A stretch of 38,240 nt of DNA. Source: Candidatus Kaiserbacteria bacterium CG10_big_fil_rev_8_21_14_0_10_56_12 (GTDB taxonomy: Bacteria; Patescibacteriota; Minisyncoccia; Phycocordibacterales; Phycocordibacteraceae). This document shows positions 23,359-31,316 of this stretch, one piece after another. The translations under genes were made by a program, and so were the position numbers. Below the pieces are notes generated by a model. The model was not told the DNA's origin, did no database searches, and worked only from the letters and a program-made list of their open reading frames with translations. Location: assembly GCA_002773355.1 (NCBI GenBank), contig PFBL01000008.1, positions 374 to 38,613 of the forward strand, read 5' to 3'. Position 1 is the stretch's first letter. Each line of letters opens with the position of its first letter.

Positions 23359-23364
23359 ATTCTA
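23359..23364 (-). promoter_or_regulatory. -10 box of the cysteine desulfurase gene
   Basis: TAGAAT on the minus strand, 6 nt before ATG 23352. Confidence 0.45.
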
Positions 23365-23409
23365 CACGAAATTGCAGAAACATCATTTTTGTGATGAAAT
23401 GGGCATACT

Positions 23410-24876
23410 ATGGCGCAGACTCCACGGCCGCCCATTATCGCGGTAATGGGCCACATAGATCATGGCAAGTCCTCCCTGCTCGATTATATTCGCAAGGAGA
23501 ATGTCGTCGCGGGCGAGGCTGGCGGCATCACACAGCACGTCTCGGCGTATATCGCTGAGCACGCCGGCCGACAGGTCACCTTCCTCGACACGCCCGGCCA
23601 CGAGGCTTTTAAGACATTGCGGACACGCGGCGCGGCGGCGGCCGACATCGCGATACTGGTTGTTGCGGCAGATGAAGGCTTTATGCCCCAGACACAAGAC
23701 GCGTTGACGGCAATACAGGAATCGAAGACCCCTTTCATTGTGGCGATAACGAAGATCGATAAAAACAACGCTGACGTTGAGCACGCCAAGAACTCGCTCC
23801 TGGAAAAAGGCGTTTATCTCGAGGGACTCGGGGGCGACATCGCCTACCAGCCCGTGTCATCGAAGACGGGCGAGGGGGTTCCCGAGCTGCTTGACCTGCT
23901 GTTGCTTGCCACCGATCTTCTCGAGCTTACTGCGGATCCAGATGCGAGCGCCACAGGGTTTGTGCTCGAGAGCACCCAAGACCCAAAGCGCGGCGCATCG
24001 GCCACTCTTGTCGTCCGCGACGGTACTCTTGCACGCTGGCAGTTCGTAGTCGCCGGCGATGCCTTCGCGCCCGTTCGGTTTATTGAAGATTTTCGTGGGG
24101 TGCGCGTAGAGGACGCCGGCCCCTCCTCGCCAGTACGTATCTCCGGATTCAGCCGGTTACCAACGGCGGGAGCGGTCTTCAGCGTTGTCTCGAGTAAGAA
24201 GGAGGCCGAGGCCCTCGCGTCAAAGAACGCCAAGGAACCCGTGACTCATGCGTTTACGACCGCGGACGACGGTGTTATCGAGCTCCCGCTCATCGTTAAG
24301 GCAGACGCCGCCGGCTCGATCGATGCGATCGTCCACGAGCTCAATAAAGTTACCCACGAGCGCGCATGCATCCGCGTCGTCAGTTCTGGTGTCGGAAGTG
24401 TCGGTGAGGCAGATGTTAAGACGGCTCACGCCATCGGTGGTACGGTCATCGCGTTTAACGTCGGGACCGACGCGATCGCACGCGAGCTCGCCGAGCGCGA
24501 CTCGGTTATCGTGCTCTCCTTCTCAATCATCTACGAACTTTCTGAGAAAGTGGCAGAGCTACTCGCCGCTAGTGTGCCTGAGATAGCCATCGATAAGGAG
24601 TTGGGTCGCGCGGTGGTCGTGAAGCCCTTCTCCTCAAGCGCGAAGAAGCAGGTACTCGGTGCGCGCTATGTCTCGGGACGACTCACGGTAGGCAACAAGG
24701 TTAAAATAATGCGAGGCGACCTCGAAGTAGGTCGAGGTACCATCACCAATCTCCAGCAAGCACGTGCGGACGTACAGGACATTACTACGGAGGGAACCTT
24801 CGGCACTGAGATCGAAGCACGTGCGGACGCCTCACCCAATGATGAGATCGTGGCCTTCGAGACCATTACCGCATGA
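23410..24876 (+). CDS. infB: Translation initiation factor IF-2 (short form)
   Basis: 488 aa. IF-2 is a GTPase that places initiator tRNA on the ribosome. The protein begins at the G domain with no N-terminal extension: GHIDHGKSS (14-22), [10 protein letters not shown] (switch I), DTPGHE (60-65, G3) and TKIDK (G4). The later domains II-IV follow in the normal order, including the region [16 protein letters not shown] and a C-terminal fMet-tRNA-binding barrel. About 490 aa is short relative to typical bacteria but usual for CPR. It is followed by rbfA with a 4-nt overlap (24873-24876), a translation/ribosome-maturation operon. Confidence 0.97.
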   Translation: MAQTPRPPIIAVMGHIDHGKSSLLDYIRKENVVAGEAGGITQHVSAYIAEHAGRQVTFLDTPGHEAFKTLRTRGAAAADIAILVVAADEGFMPQTQDALTAIQESKTPFIVAITKIDKNNADVEHAKNSLLEKGVYLEGLGGDIAYQPVSSKTGEGVPELLDLLLLATDLLELTADPDASATGFVLESTQDPKRGASATLVVRDGTLARWQFVVAGDAFAPVRFIEDFRGVRVEDAGPSSPVRISGFSRLPTAGAVFSVVSSKKEAEALASKNAKEPVTHAFTTADDGVIELPLIVKADAAGSIDAIVHELNKVTHERACIRVVSSGVGSVGEADVKTAHAIGGTVIAFNVGTDAIARELAERDSVIVLSFSIIYELSEKVAELLAASVPEIAIDKELGRAVVVKPFSSSAKKQVLGARYVSGRLTVGNKVKIMRGDLEVGRGTITNLQQARADVQDITTEGTFGTEIEARADASPNDEIVAFETITA

Positions 24877-25217
24877 TTCGAGACGTGCCTCAGCGGGCAG
24901 ATCATCATAAGGAGCGCATCGCGGAGGTGATCGCGCATGAGGCGGCGAACTTTATCGGGCGCGAAGCCGGCAACGACTCCCTCATCACCGTGCTACGGGC
25001 ACAGCTTATGAATCGTGGTGAACGCGCCGTGGTGTTCGTGAGCGTGCTCCCCGACTCTGAGACCCGTAAGGCGCTCGCGTTCCTCGAGCGGCAACGCGAG
25101 GCCTTCTCCGATCACCTCAAGAAGCACGCGAAGCTTGGCCCACTACCGCGCATTGAGTTTATGCCCGACAACGGTGAGGGTGAACTTCTGAATAACGGAG
25201 GCCAGGGCGGGAATTGA
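24873..25217 (+). CDS. rbfA: Ribosome-binding factor A
   Basis: 114 aa. RbfA binds the 30S subunit and helps 16S rRNA 5'-end maturation. A KH-like fold is suggested by RADHHKERIAEVIAHEAANFI, the central VVFVSVLPDSETRKALAFLE and PRIEFMPDNGEG. Translation is coupled to infB through the ATGA overlap. The last codons and the stop (25215-25217) run through the 3' half of the tRNA-Cys gene on the opposite strand, which gives the odd tail NNGGQGGN. Confidence 0.88.
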   Translation: MIRDVPQRADHHKERIAEVIAHEAANFIGREAGNDSLITVLRAQLMNRGERAVVFVSVLPDSETRKALAFLERQREAFSDHLKKHAKLGPLPRIEFMPDNGEGELLNNGGQGGN

Positions 25218-25270
25218 ACCCGCGCATAACGGTTTTGCAGACCGCTGCGTTACCACTTCGCCACCTGGCC
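25199..25270 (-). tRNA. tRNA-Cys (GCA)
   Basis: A full cloverleaf on the minus strand: acceptor GGCCAGG / CCTGGCC, anticodon loop CTGCAAA, T-arm GCGGG-TTCAATT-CCCGC, and the conserved U73 discriminator. The CCA end is not encoded. Its 3' 19 nt overlap the convergent rbfA stop region. Confidence 0.95.
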
Positions 25271-25312
25271 GCGCTTAAACAATAGCAGAGATACTGCTAT
25301 CATCAAACGACA

Positions 25313-25401
25313 GCCGAGGTGGCGGAATGGTAGACGCACAGGACTTAAAATCCTGAGAGAGCCTAAAAACCCTCGTGTGGGTTCGAGTCCCACCCTCGGC
25401 A
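25313..25401 (+). tRNA. tRNA-Leu (UAA)
   Basis: A class II tRNA with a long variable arm: acceptor GCCGAGG / CCTCGGC, anticodon loop with TAA in GGACTTAAAATCC, T-loop TTCGAGT, discriminator A. No encoded CCA. The T-arm 3' half is complementary to a downstream sequence (25421-25432). Confidence 0.95.
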
Positions 25402-25432
25402 CACGACGACAGGAGTGTGCGTGGGACTCGAA
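25382..25432. repeat. Inverted repeat spanning the tRNA-Leu T-arm and its trailer
   Basis: TTCGAGTCCCAC (25382-25393, inside the tRNA) is perfectly complementary to GTGGGACTCGAA (25421-25432). Inside this, GCACAC (25399-25404) pairs with GTGTGC (25415-25420). The total is 18 bp with a 5-nt bulge and a 10-nt loop; no T-run follows. Confidence 0.7.
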
Positions 25433-25455
25433 GGCCGGAGCGAGCCCCCTAAGCA

Positions 25456-26169
25456 CTACTTTGCCGAGGTCTCTGCCCTCTCCTCAACCTGTTCTATCTT
25501 CTTCTCTTCTTCCTTGACCGTGGCCTCGGCCACAGTGCGCTTTATATAGAAATTCATGAGGGAGAACACCGTCGCGGCGGCGAAGACAACGCCAGCCGCG
25601 TTAATGATGAAGAGCAGGAGCGAGCTTGTTGCCATATTGATATCAAATCGGGCAAGCCCAATACCCACCACTGCCAGTGGCGGTACGAGTGCGACAGAGA
25701 TCGCCACGCCCGGGAGTGTCTCACTCAGTTTCGGCTTCGCCATAGCAAACGCCGCGGCGAAGCCAGCGATAACACCAATCGCCGCGTAGAGCAGTGATGG
25801 CTTGGTCCGTGCGAGTATCTCGCCGCTCGTCTGGCCGATTTGTGAGGAGAACAGGAGCGTCACAAGCGCCGAGACCACGATGGCGAGTAAGGTGGCCTTA
25901 AACAAGGTAGCGAACGACTTCGAGGTAAGTGGCAGGTCAGACATGATCATGCCCATGGCGAGCCCCAGCGTCGGATAAAGGATGGGAGCGATGAGCATGC
26001 TCCCCACAATGACCGCCGAACTGTCGGCAAGCAGCCCAAACGTGGCCATGAGGACCGAGAGCACAATCATGAGATAGAAGTCGGTGCTGGGCGTGCTGTG
26101 CGCGAAGAGATTCTCGACTGCAGTCGTCTTCTCTCCCCCAGTCAATGTGTTAAAAAGTCTTTGAAACAT
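25456..26169 (-). CDS. DUF389 (TIGR00341-type) membrane protein
   Basis: 237 aa, about six TM helices (residues 30-210). Family features: LADSSAVIVGSMLIAPILYPTLGLAMG, LPGVAISVALVPPLAVVGIGL and a final TM with LLLFIINAAGVVFAA. The C-terminus is a charged helix (EEEKKIEQVEERAE). The family is conserved but has no settled function. ATG 26169 lies 18 nt after the tRNA-Lys 3' end, so processing from a common minus-strand transcript is likely. Confidence 0.88.
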   Translation of the reverse strand: MFQRLFNTLTGGEKTTAVENLFAHSTPSTDFYLMIVLSVLMATFGLLADSSAVIVGSMLIAPILYPTLGLAMGMIMSDLPLTSKSFATLFKATLLAIVVSALVTLLFSSQIGQTSGEILARTKPSLLYAAIGVIAGFAAAFAMAKPKLSETLPGVAISVALVPPLAVVGIGLARFDINMATSSLLLFIINAAGVVFAAATVFSLMNFYIKRTVAEATVKEEEKKIEQVEERAETSAK

Positions 26170-26187
26170 AAGAAGGTAATGATTATT

Positions 26188-26263
26188 TGGTGCGCCTACC
26201 TGGGCTCGAACCAGGGACCGTCTCCTTAAGAGGGAGCTGCTCTACCAACTGAGCTATAGGCGC
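26188..26263 (-). tRNA. tRNA-Lys (CUU)
   Basis: Minus-strand cloverleaf: acceptor GCGCCTA / TAGGCGC, D-arm GCTC / GAGC, anticodon loop CTCTTAA, T-arm CCTGG-TTCGAGC-CCAGG, discriminator A and an encoded CCA (26188-26190). The first anticodon-stem pair is G27-A43, a mismatch. Confidence 0.92.
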
Positions 26264-26329
26264 ACATGACGCACCTCTGGCACGTAAGAAAAATATAGCA
26301 GAATATAGTATTGTGTGAAAGTGGAGTAC

Positions 26330-26414
26330 GTCGGGGTGGCGAAATTGGTAGACGCACTAGCCTTAGGAGCTAGCGGGGCAACCCATGGAGGTTCGAGTCC
26401 TCTCCCCGGCACCA
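26330..26414 (+). tRNA. tRNA-Leu (UAG)
   Basis: Class II tRNA: acceptor GTCGGGG / CCCCGGC with one G-U, anticodon loop CTTAGGA in CTAGC / GCTAG, a long variable arm, T-loop TTCGAGT, discriminator A and an encoded CCA (26412-26414). Confidence 0.94.
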
Positions 26415-26521
26415 GAATAGAACTAGACGGTTTTTTAGAAGCTGAAATGCAGGACGCGCTCCGCGCGTGCCACATCATTTGTTTTGGAAGTAGGTGCGAG
26501 TTTGGTACAATAAACACACAA

Positions 26522-27409
26522 CTACTGTAAAGAGGCAAGATATGCTTGGATGTTTTGCACAACCCTCTCGCCAAGCCTACGCCGCGTTTCAACAGTGTGT
26601 CCAGCCACGATCCTGGGAAAGATGATTCGATCTAGATCCTTATAGGCGAGGTATAGTGCCTCACCAGCCGAATAATCAAAAATTGCGAAGTTTCCCTCTT
26701 GTACAATCCACTTACGAAACGCTCGATCGTCCATAACCGTCCCCATGCTCGCCTGAACTATGATTGAGCCGGGCCGTAATCTGTCAAACTGTTCTTGCCT
26801 CATGATCAACGTATCGGTTGGCACGGTGCACACGATGATGTCGCTACTCGTCGCTGCCTCATTTAATTCTCGAAAAACGAGGCCCCTGTCCTCTCATTTT
26901 TTCTTGCGCGTACGGCTAAAATAGTGGACCTGCATTTTATATGCGAGTGCGAGGCGCGCTATCGCCTGCCCCAGCGCACCCAATCCGATGATGAAGATGG
27001 CCTTGCCCATCAACTCATGTGGCTCGGTTTTCCATTGATAGTTTCCGACACCGCGTAACAAACGCGCGAGCTGCATGAAAATGAACTCGGCCGTTGGTTC
27101 GTCACCGTAATCCTTGACGTTGGTGTAGACAACGCCACGTTGCGCAAGAGCGTTTACATCGAGATTTGTGAGGGAAGTCCCACACACGCCGATGTACCTT
27201 ACTCCGGGACAGCGCTCCAGGTATAGCTGCGTGATCTTGGTGCGTGGACTGACCAAAATAATTTCGGCGTCGCCGGTTCTAGAAACCAACGCCTCGAGAT
27301 CTTCGTTTTCTCCGTCCGGGAAAGTTACTGCTTCTGCAGAAAGCTCTTTGATGCACTTTTTTGCCTCGTCGAGCAGATGAACATCAGACAGTACAGAAAT
27401 CTTTGTCAT
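26522..27409 (-). pseudogene. D-2-hydroxyacid dehydrogenase family protein with in-frame TGA
   Basis: A 296-codon frame interrupted once by TGA 26894-26896. The N-terminal part (171 aa) has the substrate-domain CPGVRYIGVCGTSLTNLDV and the NAD site AIFIIGLGALGQAIARLAL. After the TGA the frame continues as EDRGLVFRELNEAATSSD then IIVCTVPTDTLIMRQEQFDRLRPGSIIVQ, and ends at 26522. Family enzymes reduce 2-oxo acids with NADH; the catalytic Arg-Glu-His set is only partly recognisable. The original codon may have been TGG (Trp), as related proteins often have a Trp there, but this is a guess. No frameshift is present. Confidence 0.75.
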
Positions 27410-27493
27410 AGGCTCATTTTAGCACCTTGAGACTGAGTCGCGGTCCTCTCCTCGGCACAGGGTAAAGGCGAGCCTTGCAAAAATAAATCGTAG

Positions 27494-27499
27494 TATACT
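27494..27499 (+). promoter_or_regulatory. -10 box upstream of the coiled-coil pair
   Basis: TATACT, giving a leader of about 30 nt. A second TAATAT at 27523-27528 ends 8 nt before ATG 27537 and would give a leaderless transcript. Confidence 0.4.
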
Positions 27500-27536
27500 G
27501 AAATGGTCGGGATTTTTATGCGTAATATCATTGCAC

Positions 27537-28922
27537 ATGAGTCGAGAAGGTAAACCAAACGGTAAGGCCGCTCGTCGAGCGGAACGCGAAGCGGCAGCAG
27601 GAGCTGGAGAGGCCACAACCATCGAGCCGGCAGTTGAGGTGGCGCCTACCGCAGAGGTTATGGGGTTGAGTGATTCTGGCAAAGGCTTTTTTGAGCGCAT
27701 GTCCGACAAGGGCAAAAATATCCTATACCAGGCTTACGAAAAGGTGTTGGGCGCGCCAGGAGCTCTCTGGGATGGTACGAAACGATACGCGACCGATCTG
27801 GGTCTCAGAACGGTTGCGAAGACAGAGATCGGATACAGCCAGTTCTGGGCCAACAAACACGAGAAGAAAACGGCTGTGCTTAAGGGCAAGCTCGATGTCT
27901 TTGACATGCAAACCAAAATGCTTACCCAGAACAAGGAGTCGCTACGCAGGACCATTGATAACCTCAAGCGCCAAGGCATGCCGGGTACGACGATGATGGA
28001 GCTAGCGATTAAGAATTTTGATCGTCAGATTGCAAATATAGCGAGCAAGCGCGACCCGATTCAGAGTCGGTTTGAGTCGCAAGAGCGCAAACTAGCAAAG
28101 CACATCAACGCGCGCGACCAGATCGCAAATGAAATGATTTCGAACTATGACGCCGAGCTTGGTCCGATAGAGAAGAAACTCGAGTTCCTCAGCTCTTGCA
28201 AGGAGAGCGTGAACCAGGCCATTAGCGACGCTGAGGCGGCACAACAGGAACAGCTTCGTGAACTTGACGCGACCGATCGGCAGATCGCTGAGACCGAGGA
28301 GATGCTTCTCGCGATGGGTTATTCGCCGCGACAGGTAAAGAAGATGTACGTGCAAGAGAAGGCGACGAACGTGGCTACCAGAGAGATGTTGCGCACACAG
28401 CTCGAACCATATCTCGCGAGACGAACAGCACTCGAAGAGCGTATACGTCTCGTGGACCAGCAAGCGAACCCTTATCGAGACAGACGCGACCGTTATGCAC
28501 GTATAACGGGCCTGCGGCCGCTTGATCTGGGAGTGGAGACACGGACTCGCGAGGAAGGCTCTCGCGAGCGCGAAGACATTGAGGGAACTACCCGGCGAGA
28601 AAGCGAATCAATTGCAGAGTACGACCAAGAAGTGGACGAGGGAGATGAGGAGCCGAAAGAATTTGCAGTCCGAGAGCTCATAAAGGATTGGAATGCGTAC
28701 TTAACAAAGACCTACGCTAAGGCGGTCATCCCAGAGAATGGCCACATCGATCAAGCCGTCTTGACAAAGATGTATAAGCTCGGCGCCGATTCTACAATAA
28801 CCGCTGAGAGCTTCATGGACGTTGTGGGCGCATATTATAAAAGGATGCATACACCTATGCCAGTCGAATTTAACAGTGACGTGAAGGCCTTTATTAGTGC
28901 ACACGCCACCGAACAATCATGA
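27537..28922 (+). CDS. Long coiled-coil hypothetical protein (461 aa)
   Basis: The start at ATG 27537 is chosen over an in-frame TTG at 27531. Layout: a basic and Ala-rich N-terminus (1-45), a short region with Gly/Trp (YEKVLGAPGALWDGTKRY), long coiled coils (about 110-330; Gln, Glu, Arg and Lys rich), a charged acidic linker (REREDIEGTTRRESES, DEGDEEP) and a C-terminal helical domain of about 95 residues starting AVRELIKDWNAYLTKTY. There is no signal peptide or TM helix. The ATGA overlap (28919-28922) couples it to the next coiled-coil gene. It is convergent with the pilin operon. Family unknown; a scaffold or cytoskeletal role is inferred only from the coiled coil. Confidence 0.8.
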   Translation: MSREGKPNGKAARRAEREAAAGAGEATTIEPAVEVAPTAEVMGLSDSGKGFFERMSDKGKNILYQAYEKVLGAPGALWDGTKRYATDLGLRTVAKTEIGYSQFWANKHEKKTAVLKGKLDVFDMQTKMLTQNKESLRRTIDNLKRQGMPGTTMMELAIKNFDRQIANIASKRDPIQSRFESQERKLAKHINARDQIANEMISNYDAELGPIEKKLEFLSSCKESVNQAISDAEAAQQEQLRELDATDRQIAETEEMLLAMGYSPRQVKKMYVQEKATNVATREMLRTQLEPYLARRTALEERIRLVDQQANPYRDRRDRYARITGLRPLDLGVETRTREEGSREREDIEGTTRRESESIAEYDQEVDEGDEEPKEFAVRELIKDWNAYLTKTYAKAVIPENGHIDQAVLTKMYKLGADSTITAESFMDVVGAYYKRMHTPMPVEFNSDVKAFISAHATEQS

Positions 28923-29194
28923 CTACCACAGACAACAGCCAGGACAAGGCACTTGACCCAGAGACGCAGGCGACGCTCGACTCAATCAACGCACGTGTAG
29001 CCGAGACGGCCGCAAGGACGCGCGCCATTGGTGACAAGGCTCGTGCAGAAATCGACCGTGTTGAAGCAGAGGCCAACGAGGCCATAGCAAGCATAGAGGG
29101 GTCAATGAAACGCATTGATGCCGCAGAAGCTACTGCCGGGGAAAAGCTCGACCGACTAATGATGGAGACGGCAGAGGATCTGGCGAGCGAATAG
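28919..29194 (+). CDS. Small coiled-coil protein (91 aa)
   Basis: Almost entirely one amphipathic helix rich in Ala, Glu and Arg, with heptad-like spacing (ARVAETAARTRAIGDKARAE, VEAEANEAIASIEGSMKRID). It starts inside the last codon of the 461-aa gene (ATGA), so the two are translated together and probably interact. The stop is 7 nt from the convergent pilin operon. No family recognised. Confidence 0.75.
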   Translation: MTTTDNSQDKALDPETQATLDSINARVAETAARTRAIGDKARAEIDRVEAEANEAIASIEGSMKRIDAAEATAGEKLDRLMMETAEDLASE

Positions 29195-29201
29195 CGCTCG
29201 T

Positions 29202-29471
29202 CTACTGCGAAATTTTCTGTACTGAGTCAAGCCCGAATGTGTGTAGGGCGAAGTTTAATATGCCGTAGACGCCAAAGATAATGACGAACCCCACGATGCC
29301 CCAGACAATCGCGCTACGACCCTCCTCCCTCTTTGCAGCGTCGCCCGCGTTCAGAACGAGTCGGAACGCCCCCCACACAAACACCGCAAATGCCCCTGCA
29401 GTGAGCAACAAGATGAGCGGATTGATAATCTGAACAACAACCTTCGCTAAGAAATCATTGAGTACGGACAT
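29202..29471 (-). CDS. Type IV secretion pilin-like two-helix protein (89 aa)
   Basis: Two TM helices: NPLILLLTAGAFAVFVWGAFRLV and AIVWGIVGFVIIFGVYGILNFAL, separated by a short charged loop (NAGDAAKREEGR). The IxxG...W/YG pattern matches T4SS_pilin (VirB2-like) proteins of CPR genomes. No signal peptide. Last gene of the operon; its ATG is 5 nt after the upstream gene's stop. Confidence 0.78.
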   Translation of the reverse strand: MSVLNDFLAKVVVQIINPLILLLTAGAFAVFVWGAFRLVLNAGDAAKREEGRSAIVWGIVGFVIIFGVYGILNFALHTFGLDSVQKISQ

Positions 29472-29476
29472 TCGCT

Positions 29477-29848
29477 CTAGCCGCCGATCTGCACACCCGC
29501 GCTTGGCGTATCCCCTGGGCCAGTATTATTGCCGAATGTCACCGTACCAGTAAGCACGTTTACCAATCCCCAGATGGACACCATAACGAAGAACCCGATG
29601 AGGCCATACAACATGAGGTTCTTGCCCTTGTCCTTCACATCTTCCGAGTTGGCGCCGAGGATGAACGTATTAAACGCGCCCCAGAGGAACACAATGAACG
29701 CCAGGGCAAAGAGCACCGGCACCACGACCTTGTTGATGATGTTGATGATGAGTGAACCCGCATCAGAAATATTGTTGACCGCCTGCGCCGAGGCGAGGAG
29801 CGGTAGGGCGAGGAGTGCGAAGGTGGCGAATGAGAATGCTTTTTTCAT
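29477..29848 (-). CDS. Type IV secretion pilin-like protein (123 aa) with signal peptide
   Basis: N-terminal signal peptide MKKAFSFATFALLALPLLASAQA, then two TM helices with VPVLFALAFIVFLWGAF and LMLYGLIGFFVMVSIWGLVNVL and a loop LGANSEDVKDKGKN. A Gly/Pro/Thr-rich tail follows. An extended -10 TGT-TATAAA (minus strand, 29863-29868) lies 14 nt before ATG, and TATACT is further upstream, so this and the last gene can form their own transcript. Confidence 0.8.
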   Translation of the reverse strand: MKKAFSFATFALLALPLLASAQAVNNISDAGSLIINIINKVVVPVLFALAFIVFLWGAFNTFILGANSEDVKDKGKNLMLYGLIGFFVMVSIWGLVNVLTGTVTFGNNTGPGDTPSAGVQIGG

Positions 29849-29862
29849 AGGATCGATAAGTG

Positions 29863-29883
29863 TTTATAACAGTACTAAGTATA
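29863..29883 (-). promoter_or_regulatory. Internal promoter region before the last two pilin-like genes
   Basis: In the 98-nt gap 29849-29946: an extended -10 TGT-TATAAA (29863-29868) 14 nt before ATG 29848, and TATACT (29878-29883) further upstream. No SD. Confidence 0.45.
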
Positions 29884-29946
29884 CCTACTCTTCCGTCCAG
29901 CTGTAGCGCCGCACCGCTCGCATGTGGATAGTCTCCCACGGCGCAC

Positions 29947-30585
29947 CTAGAGCACCGGCGGCGGGGGTGCGTAGCCTCCTGGCACGAGACTAAAGGTGGT
30001 GAGAAGAATCCAGACAATGCCCCACACGGATACGATCACCACGAAGCCAATAATGCCCCACAGGACGTACTGTCTCCCTGTCTCGAGCTCTGCTTCGTCA
30101 TCGGCACCGAGAATAAAATACTTGTACACCCCATACAGGAAGGTGATGAACGCGATGCCGATAAGTAACGGCACCAATATATCGTTCACGACAGTGAGAA
30201 AATCATCGAAGTACCCGCCGATGTACGTGAAGTCGACACCTCGCGGCGTCTCTGTCACCGAGCCAGCGGCGCCGCCCGAGCCGCCGCTCGTCACAGTGTT
30301 ACCCCCCGCGTCTTGCCCAGGCAGCGCATTCGGCGGCACCGGTGTCGCATTCACGCTTTGCCCGGTCCCACCGGTCGTCGTCTCACATATCGCGTCGTTG
30401 GCGTTAACAACGACACAATTTCCCGGACAGGTGTCGAGACACTGTGCGGCCACCGATCCAGCAGGGTATGTCTCGACCGCACGCGCGCTTGTAGCGAAGC
30501 CCGCACCGGTAAGGAGGATGAGTCCGGCAAGCGAGACTAACAGAACGTCGAGCCGACTCAATAGACCTGGGTTACGAGCGGACAT
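29947..30585 (-). CDS. Pilin-like protein with Cys-containing extracellular region (212 aa)
   Basis: An N-terminal hydrophobic segment (LLVSLAGLILLTGAGFATSARA, likely signal peptide), a Cys cluster (CLDTCPGNCVV...ICET), a Gly/Ser/Thr-rich linker, then the two-helix module VPLLIGIAFITFLYGVYKYF and LWGIIGFVVIVSVWGIVWILL with a charged loop LGADDEAELETGR. The end is a Pro-rich PPPPVL. The Cys cluster may form disulfides outside the cell. It starts 3 nt after the stop of the upstream pilin-like gene. Confidence 0.78.
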   Translation of the reverse strand: MSARNPGLLSRLDVLLVSLAGLILLTGAGFATSARAVETYPAGSVAAQCLDTCPGNCVVVNANDAICETTTGGTGQSVNATPVPPNALPGQDAGGNTVTSGGSGGAAGSVTETPRGVDFTYIGGYFDDFLTVVNDILVPLLIGIAFITFLYGVYKYFILGADDEAELETGRQYVLWGIIGFVVIVSVWGIVWILLTTFSLVPGGYAPPPPVL

Positions 30586-30588
30586 GCA

Positions 30589-31023
30589 TTAGTAGGATCT
30601 AGGAAACTCAGGGATGTATGAGCCATTGAGTCCAAAGGTGTTTGCAACGATGTTCACGAGACCCCAGATCGAAATCATGATTGCGAACGCAATGATGCCC
30701 CACAAGACGAGGCGGTGGCCCTCGGAGACCTTCTCCGGCTCACCTTGCGAGAAAATATAGGCCTTCGCGATACCATAGAGGAAGAAGATGAACGCCACCG
30801 CGAAGAGTACCGGCACCAAGACATTATTAATGAGGTAGAGGATCGTGTTGGCTATGCCACAGATGGTGCTCGCACACCCTCCCACAGACCAGTTGCCTCC
30901 GAAGGATATGCCAAAAAAGCTACTACCCCCTGAGGTGCCTCCAACGATCGTGGTGGCCGCTAAGGCAAGTGTCGGGAAGATCGTTACAGAGAGTAAGGCG
31001 ATAGCGCGCGTGATTGATTTCAT
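30589..31023 (-). CDS. Pilin-like protein with signal peptide (144 aa)
   Basis: Signal peptide MKSITRAIALLSVTIFPTLALA, then a Gly-rich stretch with two Cys (GGCASTICG), then VPVLFAVAFIFFLYGIAKAYIF and LVLWGIIAFAIMISIWGLVNIV, separated by a charged loop SQGEPEKVSEGHR. It shares the V-P-x-L-x(2)-AF / WG-x-x-x-F / I-WG-L-V pattern of its neighbours. Gap of 19 nt to the upstream 31043 gene. Confidence 0.8.
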   Translation of the reverse strand: MKSITRAIALLSVTIFPTLALAATTIVGGTSGGSSFFGISFGGNWSVGGCASTICGIANTILYLINNVLVPVLFAVAFIFFLYGIAKAYIFSQGEPEKVSEGHRLVLWGIIAFAIMISIWGLVNIVANTFGLNGSYIPEFPRSY

Positions 31024-31042
31024 ATGCTCTCAGTATGACACG

Positions 31043-31312
31043 TTAGGCCGCGGGGCGAATGCCGAGCGTGGATAACACAATCCACACGAACGACCAAATG
31101 GCGATTATGGAGACGAGCCCTATGAGCCCCCAGAGCATGAACTGCCGCCCCTCCGCGCGGCTCGACTCCTCTCCGCCGTGGATGAAGAAGTGACTAACGG
31201 TGCCCCAAATGAAGGCGAGAAACGAGAGCGCGAGAAGCGCTGGCACGACAAATACATTGATGAGACCAACTACCCCTGTCGAACCACTCCCCACAAATTC
31301 GGCAAATGTCAT
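31043..31312 (-). CDS. Pilin-like two-helix protein (89 aa)
   Basis: Start 31312 (MTFAEFVGSGSTG) avoids overlap with the upstream gene stop at 31317; a longer in-frame start at 31354 would run into it. Two-helix module: VPALLALSFLAFIWGTVSHFF and LWGLIGLVSIIAIWSFVWIV, with the loop HGGEESSRAEGRQ. No signal peptide. Ends APTLGIRPAA-like (LSTLGIRPAA). Confidence 0.76.
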   Translation of the reverse strand: MTFAEFVGSGSTGVVGLINVFVVPALLALSFLAFIWGTVSHFFIHGGEESSRAEGRQFMLWGLIGLVSIIAIWSFVWIVLSTLGIRPAA

Positions 31313-31316
31313 AGCA

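Noticed and set aside
26484-26625. Promoter-like TTGGAA-N16-TACAAT at 26484-26511 with a short SD-led ORF at about 26541
   Set aside because: The ORF is only 27 codons and lies antisense to the dehydrogenase 3' end. The promoter may be real, but no product can be supported.
1672-26896. Stop-codon reassignment (for example UGA as Gly, or UAG readthrough) as an explanation for the in-frame stops
   Set aside because: All three stop codons terminate other genes in the window normally, and the interruptions use all three types, so no single reassignment fits.
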